This document shows, piece by piece, positions 1 to 6,419 of a stretch of DNA of 12,760 nt. Under the pieces are notes generated by a model. The model was given only the letters and a program-made list of their open reading frames with translations, did not search any database and was not told the DNA's origin. Location of the stretch: NCBI GenBank assembly GCA_041740315.1, contig JBGSMF010000284.1, forward strand, positions 1 through 12,760, read 5' to 3'. The stretch is from JBGSMF01 sp041740315 (lineage in GTDB: Bacteria; Chloroflexota; Anaerolineae; Fen-1058). How positions within the stretch are numbered: the first letter of the stretch is position 1; each line of letters opens with the position of its first letter. The translations under genes were made by a program, and so were the position numbers.

Positions 1-1859
1 GGCTGGCGCTGGCGCTCAAGCGGGCCGGCGCAGAGGGCGTAAAGGTGTTTGCGTTTGAAGGCGAGGGGGGCTTGACCCCTGGCGTAAACCATGAAACGTT
101 CAACTCGGCCTGGGGGCTGGCGCTGGATAACCTGTATTACGTCGTAGATTGGAATGACTATGGCATTGATGACCACCCCATTAGCAGTGCCGTCTATGGC
201 TCGCCCACCGACTGGTTTGCCTCACACGGCTGGCGCGTCTTTAGCGCCGAGTTTGGCAGCGATTGGGGGCCTGTGACACAGGCGATTACGGCGATGGTGC
301 TGGGTGAGAACCCGAACCGCGTGCCAAGCGTGGCCTGGCTCAAGACGCGCAAAGGGCGCGGCTATCTAAAGTACGATAACCCCGTACACGGCGTGCCGCA
401 CAAGCTCAACTGCGAGCTGTTTTGGGAGACCAAGCGCCCATTTGCCGAAAAATATGGCGTTCAGTTTGTCAACTTTGGCGGCGGCGCGCCAGAAGATGCG
501 GCAGAATTGCGCGCCGAATTTGAGGCCAATCTACGAGCTGTGATTGATGTGCTACACCGCGATCAGGCTCTGGTTGACTATTTGGCCGATACCCTGGTGG
601 CGCTGGGCGACAGTGTGCCCGAAGAAATCCCCACACTCAAGATCGGCCACAAGGGCAATCCATTCAAAGATGAGCGGCTGTACGACTATCGCAATTACCC
701 GGCCGATGTGTATGTCAAACCGGGCACATCTATCCCCAATCGCGGCGCGCTGGCCAAGTGGGGCGCGTGGGTGAATGCGTTTGGCGGGCGGGAATACGGC
801 CGGCCGCTCTTTGTAGTTTGCTCGGCCGATTTGGCCGGCTCGACCAACATTATCGGCTTTGCCCAAAAATATGGCGATTTCCCCGGCTATGGCTGGTACG
901 AGCGTTTTGGCACGGCCGATGGCGTGCTACTGCCGCAGGAAATCACCGAGTTTGCCAATTCGGGTATTTTGGTAGGCATGGCCACGGTCAATTTTGCCAA
1001 GGACCCCGAACAAGAATTTGATGGTTTCTGGGGCGCGTGCTCGACCTATGGCTCGTTCTCGTATCTCAAATATGGCATGTTCCGCCTGTTCAGCCAGTTG
1101 GCGCAAGATTGTCAATTGAAGGTGGGCAAGGTTATCTGGATTGCCGGACACTCTGGCCCAGAAACGGCCGAAGACAGTCGAACGCACTTTGGCATTTTTG
1201 CGCCAGGCGCGACGCAGCTTTTCCCCGATGGAGACATTATCAACCTGCATCCTTGGGAATACAACGAAGTGCCGGTGCTGCTGGGCGCGGCGCTAAAGCT
1301 AGATGTGCCCATCATCGGCCTGCACCTTACTCGCCCGCCCGTCACCGTGCCCGACCGTGAAAAGCTGGGCATCCCCTCACACTTTGAGGCGGCGCGCGGC
1401 GCGTATGTGATGCGCGATTACACACTGGGCCAGCCCAAGGCGGGCGCGATTATTGTGCAGGGCACGAGCGCGGTGGCTAACATTATCAAGATTTTGCCAG
1501 AACTGGACAAGCGCAATCTCAACGTCAAGTTGGTGTGCGCCACCAGCCCGCAATTGTTTGCGCTGCAGCCAGAGACGTATCGCAACCAGACGCTTTCGCA
1601 GGGCGACCGGGCCAATTCGACCGTCATCACCACCCAGGCGCGCTGGCTGATGCACGACTGGCTGTTCAACAAGATTGCGGAAGAATACGCGCTTTCGGCT
1701 GATTGGGACAATCGCTGGCGCACGGGCGGCGCGCTGGCCGAAGTGTTGGAAGAAGCGCACCTATCGCCCGAGTGGATTTTGAAAGGCATCGAGCGCTTTG
1801 CGGCTGACCGCGACAAGCGCCTGGCACGGTTGCAAGCCGAATTAGATGCGGCCAAGTGA
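1..1859 (+). CDS. Transketolase-like thiamine-diphosphate enzyme, 5' end cut by window edge
   Basis: The reading frame is open from codon position 3 to the TGA at 1857-1859, so the N-terminus lies outside the window; the GTG at 45 is internal. About 618 residues are visible. Transketolases move two-carbon ketol units between sugar phosphates using Mg-thiamine diphosphate. The segment at 60-155 aligns with the transketolase cofactor motif: G-E-G at 60-68, H-E in the middle, and D-W-N ending at 155, with the same 32-residue span as GDG...DDN in E. coli TktA. The pyrimidine-binding domain keeps the presumed catalytic Glu (ITEFA, Glu at 948-950) and the E-D-x-x-T-H active-site pattern at 1170-1187, matching GEDGPTH of TktA. 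The oddity is Glu instead of Asp in the first motif. It is divergent from typical transketolases, so the substrate is uncertain; a related E1-type or other ketolase role is possible. The family assignment is fairly secure, the exact reaction is not. Confidence 0.8.
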   Translation, partial: LALALKRAGAEGVKVFAFEGEGGLTPGVNHETFNSAWGLALDNLYYVVDWNDYGIDDHPISSAVYGSPTDWFASHGWRVFSAEFGSDWGPVTQAITAMVLGENPNRVPSVAWLKTRKGRGYLKYDNPVHGVPHKLNCELFWETKRPFAEKYGVQFVNFGGGAPEDAAELRAEFEANLRAVIDVLHRDQALVDYLADTLVALGDSVPEEIPTLKIGHKGNPFKDERLYDYRNYPADVYVKPGTSIPNRGALAKWGAWVNAFGGREYGRPLFVVCSADLAGSTNIIGFAQKYGDFPGYGWYERFGTADGVLLPQEITEFANSGILVGMATVNFAKDPEQEFDGFWGACSTYGSFSYLKYGMFRLFSQLAQDCQLKVGKVIWIAGHSGPETAEDSRTHFGIFAPGATQLFPDGDIINLHPWEYNEVPVLLGAALKLDVPIIGLHLTRPPVTVPDREKLGIPSHFEAARGAYVMRDYTLGQPKAGAIIVQGTSAVANIIKILPELDKRNLNVKLVCATSPQLFALQPETYRNQTLSQGDRANSTVITTQARWLMHDWLFNKIAEEYALSADWDNRWRTGGALAEVLEEAHLSPEWILKGIERFAADRDKRLARLQAELDAAK

Positions 1860-1862
1860 GTT

Positions 1863-1980
1863 TGAATTACAAATTACAAATTTAAAATTGCAAATTCAAG
1901 ATTGGCGCAGCGAACGCCGGCCCAAAATGAGGCCCCAAATTTGCAATCTTGAATCTTTAATCTGAAATTTCGAATCAAGG
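1863..1980. repeat. AT-rich imperfect inverted repeat in the intergenic spacer
   Basis: The spacer between the transketolase-like gene and the aminotransferase is built of short AT words such as AAATTACAAATT and AAATTGCAAATT flanking a GC-rich core at about 1905-1935. ATTCAAGATTG on the left (about 1891-1901) recurs as its reverse complement on the right (CAATCTTGAAT, about 1944-1954), so the spacer can fold into a long imperfect hairpin. This type of AT repeat is common between genes in several bacterial groups. A related word occurs inside the coding region at 8206-8240. It might act as a terminator or mRNA end, but no clear U-tract is seen. Confidence 0.55.
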
Positions 1981-1988
1981 AGTAAAAG

Positions 1989-3155
1989 ATGAAACCATTT
2001 GCAGATCGTTTAAAGCGGTTGGGCACCGAGACAGCCTTTGAGGTGCTGGCCCGCGCCAAGGCATTGGAAGCGCAGGGCAAAGAAGTGATTCACCTGGAAA
2101 TCGGCGAGCCAGATTTTGATACCCCCAGCTATATCAAGCAGGCGGCCAAGGATGCGCTAGATAAAGGTTTTACGCACTATACGCCTTCGGCGGGCATTAC
2201 GGAAGTGCGTCAGACTATTGCCGATTACATCGCCGAAACGCGCCACATCCCGGTCAAAGCCGAAAACGTGGTGGTGGTACCGGGCGGCAAGCCCATCATG
2301 TTCTATGCCATCATGGCGCTGGTCAACGAGGACGAAGAGGTCATTTACCCCAATCCCGGCTTTCCCATTTACGAGAGCATGATTCAATTCATGGGGGCCA
2401 AGGCGGTGCCGCTGCCGCTGCGCGAAGAAAAGGATTTTAGCTTTGACGTTGCCGAATTCAAGAGCCTGGTCACGCCCAAGACCAAGCTCATCATCATCAA
2501 TTCGCCGGGCAATCCCTGCGGCGGCATTATGACCAAGGCCGATATCGAGGCGGTGGCCGAGATGGCGTTGAAATACGATTGCTACGTGCTATCCGACGAA
2601 ATCTATTCGCGCATGATTTACGAGGGCGAGCATTTCAGCATTACCCAAATCCCCGGCATGCAGGAACGCACGATTATCCTCGATGGGTTTTCCAAGACTT
2701 ATGCCATGACCGGCTGGCGGCTGGGCTATGGTGTGGCGAACCCCGACCTGGCCGGTTGGATGACCAAGCTGATGACAAACAGCAATTCCTGCACGGCAGC
2801 CTTTACGCAGATGGCGGGCAAGGCTGCGTTGACGGGTGACCAGAGCGAAGCGGCGCAGATGGTTGAGACTTTCCGCAAGCGCCGCGATGTGATTGTGGAA
2901 GGGCTGGACAAGATTCCGGGCGTCAGTTGCCGCAAGCCCAAGGGGGCGTTTTATGTTTTTCCCAATGTCAAGTCGTTTGGCAAGCCCGCCAAAGAAATAG
3001 CTGATTACCTTTTGTACGAGGCCAATGTGGCGGCGCTGGCCGGCACGGCCTTTGGCGCGTATGGCGAAGGCTACCTGCGCCTGTCGTATGCCAATTCGCT
3101 GGAAAATATCAACAAGGCGCTGGCCTGGATGAAGGAATCGCTGGCCAAGCTCTAG
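1989..3155 (+). CDS. Class I PLP-dependent aminotransferase (aspartate aminotransferase-like)
   Basis: This 388-residue protein has the usual length of bacterial fold-type I aminotransferases, which transfer an amino group between an amino acid and a 2-oxo acid in the cytoplasm. Visible landmarks in order are the N-terminal EIGEPDFDTP (37-46), NSPGNPCGG (171-179, with the cofactor Asn175), SDEIYS (202-207, Asp203 for the pyridine nitrogen), GFSKTYAMTGWRLGY (233-247, with Schiff-base Lys236 and phosphate-contacting Arg244), and YLRLSYANS (362-370, with Arg364 that would bind the substrate carboxylate). The ATG at 1989 is preceded by AAGGAG at 1977-1982 with a 6-nt spacing, which fixes the start. 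It is the second gene after the transketolase-like gene, separated by a repeat-filled spacer. The motif set resembles subgroup I-gamma aspartate/aromatic aminotransferases. Substrate specificity cannot be read from the sequence, so no symbol is given. Confidence 0.93.
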   Translation: MKPFADRLKRLGTETAFEVLARAKALEAQGKEVIHLEIGEPDFDTPSYIKQAAKDALDKGFTHYTPSAGITEVRQTIADYIAETRHIPVKAENVVVVPGGKPIMFYAIMALVNEDEEVIYPNPGFPIYESMIQFMGAKAVPLPLREEKDFSFDVAEFKSLVTPKTKLIIINSPGNPCGGIMTKADIEAVAEMALKYDCYVLSDEIYSRMIYEGEHFSITQIPGMQERTIILDGFSKTYAMTGWRLGYGVANPDLAGWMTKLMTNSNSCTAAFTQMAGKAALTGDQSEAAQMVETFRKRRDVIVEGLDKIPGVSCRKPKGAFYVFPNVKSFGKPAKEIADYLLYEANVAALAGTAFGAYGEGYLRLSYANSLENINKALAWMKESLAKL

Positions 3156-3156
3156 C

Positions 3157-3178
3157 GAACGGCATAGGGATGCCGTTC
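3157..3178. repeat. Perfect 9-bp hairpin directly after the aminotransferase stop
   Basis: GAACGGCAT (3157-3165) is followed by AGGG and then by its exact reverse complement ATGCCGTTC (3170-3178), starting two bases after the stop codon at 3155. There is no T-run behind it, so alone it is a poor intrinsic terminator. Its compact palindromic form looks like a dispersed intergenic repeat, and it may protect the mRNA 3' end. Confidence 0.7.
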
Positions 3179-3189
3179 TACAAGTAAAG

Positions 3190-3228
3190 AACGCCGGTTC
3201 AATTACAATCGGCGTTTTGCTTTATTTT
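3190..3228 (+). terminator. Likely rho-independent terminator of the aminotransferase transcript
   Basis: AACGCCGGTT (3190-3199) and AATCGGCGTT (3207-3216) form a 10-bp stem with one G-U pair and a 7-nt loop, followed by a T-rich stretch TTGCTTTATTTT (3217-3228). This fits an intrinsic terminator on the plus strand. The remaining spacer to the next gene (3229-3354) holds only the candidate promoter described separately. Confidence 0.65.
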
Positions 3229-3296
3229 GGTCAAACTGATGCAACATCGCTAGATTGTTGTCAATAAGGAATTTTGCCTCATTAGAGATTTTGCGT

Positions 3297-3325
3297 TTGC
3301 AGCGCGGCCAATGCGGTGCTAAAAT
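3297..3325 (+). promoter_or_regulatory. Candidate sigma-70-type promoter with extended -10 for the methyltransferase gene
   Basis: TTGCAG (3297-3302) is separated by 17 bp from TAAAAT (3320-3325), which is preceded by TG-C (3317-3319), an extended -10 element. The -10 matches consensus at five of six positions and the -35 only at three. Transcription would start near 3332, about 20 nt before the start codon at 3355. It lies downstream of the terminator at 3190-3228, as expected for an independently expressed gene. Confidence 0.4.
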
Positions 3326-3354
3326 ATAAATCTCGGCACAGCTTGGAGCATTCT

Positions 3355-6249
3355 ATGCCAACACCCTTTGACACATATCTCACCCAACTCGCCGCCGACT
3401 GCAAAGGTGGCCAAGCGACCGAGCACACCTCCTGTTCAACCTTGGAAACCCTGCTCGAACCGCTCGCGCCTGGCGTTGAGGCTTTCAGCGATCTCAATCA
3501 CATTGCCTGTGACGCGCCCGATCTCAGTGTGGAACAGCGCAATGTTCCTTTGGACTGCGTGAAAAAGGATATTGTGCAAGCGCCAACAACGGTCGGCACG
3601 GCCCAGGAGCTTGCCCGGCGCATGGCGGCCCTCACGCGCATCATCCGCGATATGATCGTTGGCTCTCTGCGTGGCGTGGAGCGAGAGGAGGGGGATGTTT
3701 TTCATAAACAGTTGGAGGCTTTTCGCCATTACTTGATGCCAACCCTCACTGCGGAGGAATTTGCCGACATTTACGCCCAAACGATGGCCTACGGTCTGTT
3801 TGCGGCGCGGGTCAACGCCCAAGGCCGGCCCTTTAACATGAAGCGGGCATACATTTACTTTCCTTCGGCCAACCCCTTCCTGCGCAAACTGTTCCGCGAC
3901 ATAGGCGAGGAACAGGGCGGCACGCCGATTGCGCCTTTTTTGGATGACCTGGCCGCGTTGCTGGCTCACGCCGATATGGGCAAAATCTTGCGCGACTTTG
4001 GCAAGCGTACCCGCACAGAGGACCCTGTAGCTCACTTTTACGAAACCTTTTTGGCCGCCTATGATCCCAAAATGCGCAAAAGCCGGGGAGTTTATTACAC
4101 GCCCGAGCCAGTCGTGCAGTTCATTGTCCGCTCGGTTGATCATTTGCTCAAGACCTGCTTCAACAAGCCGATGGGATTGGCTGACCCTCAAGTGCTTTTG
4201 CTTGACCCATCCACCGGCACGGCCACTTTTCTGTACTTTGTTATCCAACTCATCTACGACACGCTGCAAGCGCATGGACAGGGCGGCGCCTGGCAAGAGT
4301 ACGCGCGCAAAAAGTTACTGCCGCGCATTTTGGGCTTTGAGCTGTTGATGGCTCCTTTTGCGGTGGCCCACCTCAAGCTGTGGCTGTTGTTGACCAATTT
4401 GGGTTATACCTTTGGCAAACACGAGCGGCTGGGCATTTACCTGACCAACACACTCGAGCCAGGCGTCACTCACGACGAAACGTTGGGCTTGGCGGGCTAT
4501 CTTGCTGAAGAAGGCAGCGAGGCCGCCAAGCTTGCCCAAATGCCCATTGAGGTTGTCTTGGGCAACCCGCCGTATTCCAACTTTGGGATGATGAACAAGG
4601 GCGATTGGATACACCAACTGCTCCAGGATTACAAGCGGGGCTTGAAGGAAAAAAAACTCAACCTTGATGACGATTTTATAAAGTTCATTCGCTTTGGTCA
4701 GTGGCGCATTGAGCAGACCGGCCAAGGCATACTTGCTTTCATCACCAATAACACCTACATTGACGGCATCACTCACCGCCGCATGCGCCAATCTCTAATG
4801 GAGACTTTTACAGACATCTACATTCTCAACATGCACGGCAGCACCAAAAAGAGAGAAACTGCCCCCGATGGCAGCAAAGATGAAAATGTCTTTGACATCC
4901 GGCAAGGTGTTGCTATCAATCTCTTTGTCAAAGAACGCGGCAAGGCCGGCACTGCCCGCGTTCACTACGCCGACCTGTGGGGATTGCGAGAGGACAAGTA
5001 CACCGCCTTGTCTGAAACAAACGTATCCACCGTAGAATGGACTGAACTAGAACCCAAGCCAGAACAATTCTTTTTTGTGCCCAAGCCAAAAATGGCGATG
5101 GATTATCAACAGTATTGGCCGCTTGATGAAATTTTTATCAAGAGCGGTGGAGGCTTGAACACAGACCTCGACGAGTTGTGCATTGATTTTGAGCGCAAGC
5201 CGCTTGAGAAGCGGATGCGCCTTTTGTTTTCGGGCAAATATGACGAGACATTCAAGGAAAAATATCGTATCTATCCATCTAGTAGTTATGATATAAAAGC
5301 GCGCGCCCAGCAAGGTGTTTTTCGCTCATCGAGCATCAAGACGTGTGTATACCGTCCATTTGATTTTCGTTTCATTTATTACCAGCTTGGTTTTACCAGT
5401 CGCCCTGTTTTTAAAGTGCAGGGTCACATGCTCAACTTTAATCTGGCTTTGTTGGGCACACGGCAAAGCAAAGAGGATTTTGCGGTTTTGGCTAGCTCGC
5501 ATATTTCTACTCATAAAATAGTTGCTGTCTACGATAGAACATATATCTTTCCCCTCTACCTCTATACCACCCTCACCGACACTGCCGACACCTTCTTTGC
5601 CCAAAGCGGAACCACCCGCGCCCCTAACCTCGTGCCTGAATTTATTCAAGCCGTAAGCGACAAGCTCAATCTCACCTTTGTCCCTGATGGCGCGGGCGAT
5701 CTGCGTCAGGGCGGTTCGAGAACCGCCCCAACAACTTTTGGGCCAGAGGATGTGTTCCACTATGCCTATGCCGTCTTTCACTCGCCCGCGTACCGTATCC
5801 GTTACGCCGAATTTCTCAAGACGGACTTTCCTCGCCTGCCGCTTACATCTAATCGCAAGCTCTTTGCCACACTCGCTGCCCAAGGTGCGGAACTGGTTAG
5901 CCTCCACCTGCTTCAATCGCCCGTGCTCGATGTGCCCATCACTACCTTTCCCGTCAGTGGCAGCAACACCGTTGAAAAAATCACCCCTCGCCCTGTAGAG
6001 CAAGGGACGGGAGTGGGGGTCAATGTCTACATCAACGCCGAGCAATACTTTGGCGGCGTGCCAGAAGCGGTGTGGAAATTTCACATTGGGGGCTACCAGG
6101 TGTGCGACAAGTGGCTCAAAGATCGCAAGGGCCGCATGCTCACCGGCGACGATATTGCGCACTATCAACGCATCGTCGTCGCGCTCAAGGAAACCATCCG
6201 GCTGATGCAAGAGATTGACGCGGCGATACCCGGATGGCCGATTGAATGA
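3355..6249 (+). CDS. Type ISP-like DNA adenine methyltransferase with specificity domain; N-terminal nuclease region apparently lost
   Basis: I place the start at ATG 3355, giving 964 residues, because TTGGAG (3343-3348) sits 6 nt upstream and the family-like N-terminus begins there; an upstream in-frame GTG at 3316 would overlap the -10 promoter element. Landmarks are an SRGVYYTPEPVV segment (near 243-254), AdoMet-binding motif I DPSTGTATFL (from Asp284), and catalytic motif IV NPPY (404-407). These identify an N6-adenine methyltransferase of the gamma class. The C-terminal part (about 700-964), with segments such as FLKTDFPRLPL and LVSLHLL, resembles the target-recognition/C-terminal domain of type ISP restriction-modification enzymes. 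In relatives I recall, the N-terminus carries a PD-ExK nuclease with an APDF...VEAKD pattern and about 90 more residues. Here CDAPD (52-56) is followed by VKKDI (69-73) and then almost directly by the ELARRM helix, so the ExK Glu and much of that domain are missing. No helicase domain and no partner genes are present. It probably acts as an orphan or regulatory methylase, or is decaying. Confidence 0.85.
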   Translation: MPTPFDTYLTQLAADCKGGQATEHTSCSTLETLLEPLAPGVEAFSDLNHIACDAPDLSVEQRNVPLDCVKKDIVQAPTTVGTAQELARRMAALTRIIRDMIVGSLRGVEREEGDVFHKQLEAFRHYLMPTLTAEEFADIYAQTMAYGLFAARVNAQGRPFNMKRAYIYFPSANPFLRKLFRDIGEEQGGTPIAPFLDDLAALLAHADMGKILRDFGKRTRTEDPVAHFYETFLAAYDPKMRKSRGVYYTPEPVVQFIVRSVDHLLKTCFNKPMGLADPQVLLLDPSTGTATFLYFVIQLIYDTLQAHGQGGAWQEYARKKLLPRILGFELLMAPFAVAHLKLWLLLTNLGYTFGKHERLGIYLTNTLEPGVTHDETLGLAGYLAEEGSEAAKLAQMPIEVVLGNPPYSNFGMMNKGDWIHQLLQDYKRGLKEKKLNLDDDFIKFIRFGQWRIEQTGQGILAFITNNTYIDGITHRRMRQSLMETFTDIYILNMHGSTKKRETAPDGSKDENVFDIRQGVAINLFVKERGKAGTARVHYADLWGLREDKYTALSETNVSTVEWTELEPKPEQFFFVPKPKMAMDYQQYWPLDEIFIKSGGGLNTDLDELCIDFERKPLEKRMRLLFSGKYDETFKEKYRIYPSSSYDIKARAQQGVFRSSSIKTCVYRPFDFRFIYYQLGFTSRPVFKVQGHMLNFNLALLGTRQSKEDFAVLASSHISTHKIVAVYDRTYIFPLYLYTTLTDTADTFFAQSGTTRAPNLVPEFIQAVSDKLNLTFVPDGAGDLRQGGSRTAPTTFGPEDVFHYAYAVFHSPAYRIRYAEFLKTDFPRLPLTSNRKLFATLAAQGAELVSLHLLQSPVLDVPITTFPVSGSNTVEKITPRPVEQGTGVGVNVYINAEQYFGGVPEAVWKFHIGGYQVCDKWLKDRKGRMLTGDDIAHYQRIVVALKETIRLMQEIDAAIPGWPIE
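5709..5728. repeat. Palindromic intergenic-type repeat absorbed in frame in the methyltransferase gene
   Basis: GGGCGGTTC (5709-5717) and GAACCGCCC (5720-5728) form a perfect 9-bp inverted repeat separated by GA. It encodes the odd RQGGSRTAPTT stretch between GDL and FGPEDVFHYAYAV, where relatives I recall run almost directly from an acidic loop into FGPEDVF. The reading frame is kept. This looks like insertion of a short dispersed hairpin element into a surface loop. Confidence 0.6.
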
Positions 6250-6250
6250 A

Positions 6251-6330
6251 ATGATGATTGATGATGATTGATGATGATTGATGATGATTGATGATGTCTA
6301 ATGATGCTTGGTGATAGTTGTTGATATCTG
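6251..6330. repeat. Decaying 10-bp tandem array
   Basis: Four perfect copies of ATGATGATTG (6251-6290) are followed by four increasingly diverged 10-bp copies (6291-6330: ATGATGTCTA, ATGATGCTTG, GTGATAGTTG, TTGATATCTG). The array starts one base after the methyltransferase stop codon. Because the period is 10, TGA triplets appear in all three plus-strand frames. No coding role is apparent; it is a plausible variable-number repeat. Confidence 0.85.
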
Positions 6331-6347
6331 TTTTGTTTCTGAGGTAG

Positions 6348-6379
6348 AGAAACCAGGTTTTTTGAAGAACCTGGTTTTT
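6348..6379 (+). terminator. Terminator-like hairpin upstream of the SHMT/GcvT fusion
   Basis: AAACCAGGTT (6350-6359) pairs perfectly with AACCTGGTTT (6368-6377) across an 8-nt loop, and the right arm runs into TTTTT (6375-6379). This is a reasonable intrinsic terminator for the methyltransferase gene. It also resembles dispersed AAACC-GGTTT palindromes seen between genes in other bacteria. A short leader of about 40 nt follows before the next start codon. Confidence 0.65.
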
Positions 6380-6419
6380 AGGCTGATTCCACCCAATTCA
6401 TAATTGAAAGGAAAACTCT

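Noticed and set aside
3316..3354. Upstream GTG start (3316) for the methyltransferase gene
   Set aside because: It would start inside the likely -10 region and lacks a good ribosome-binding site. ATG 3355 has TTGGAG at 6-nt spacing and begins a family-like N-terminus.
3355..6249. Methyltransferase as part of a BREX, DISARM or classic type I defence locus
   Set aside because: No helicase, ATPase, specificity subunit or phosphatase genes flank it. Neighbours are metabolic genes.
6251..6330. Tandem array considered as a CRISPR array or replication iterons
   Set aside because: Units are 10 bp and contiguous without spacers, and there are no cas, replication or partition genes nearby.
6331..6419. 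Glycine riboswitch upstream of the SHMT/GcvT fusion
   Set aside because: The leader after the hairpin is only about 40 nt, and no paired aptamer-like structure could be recognised.
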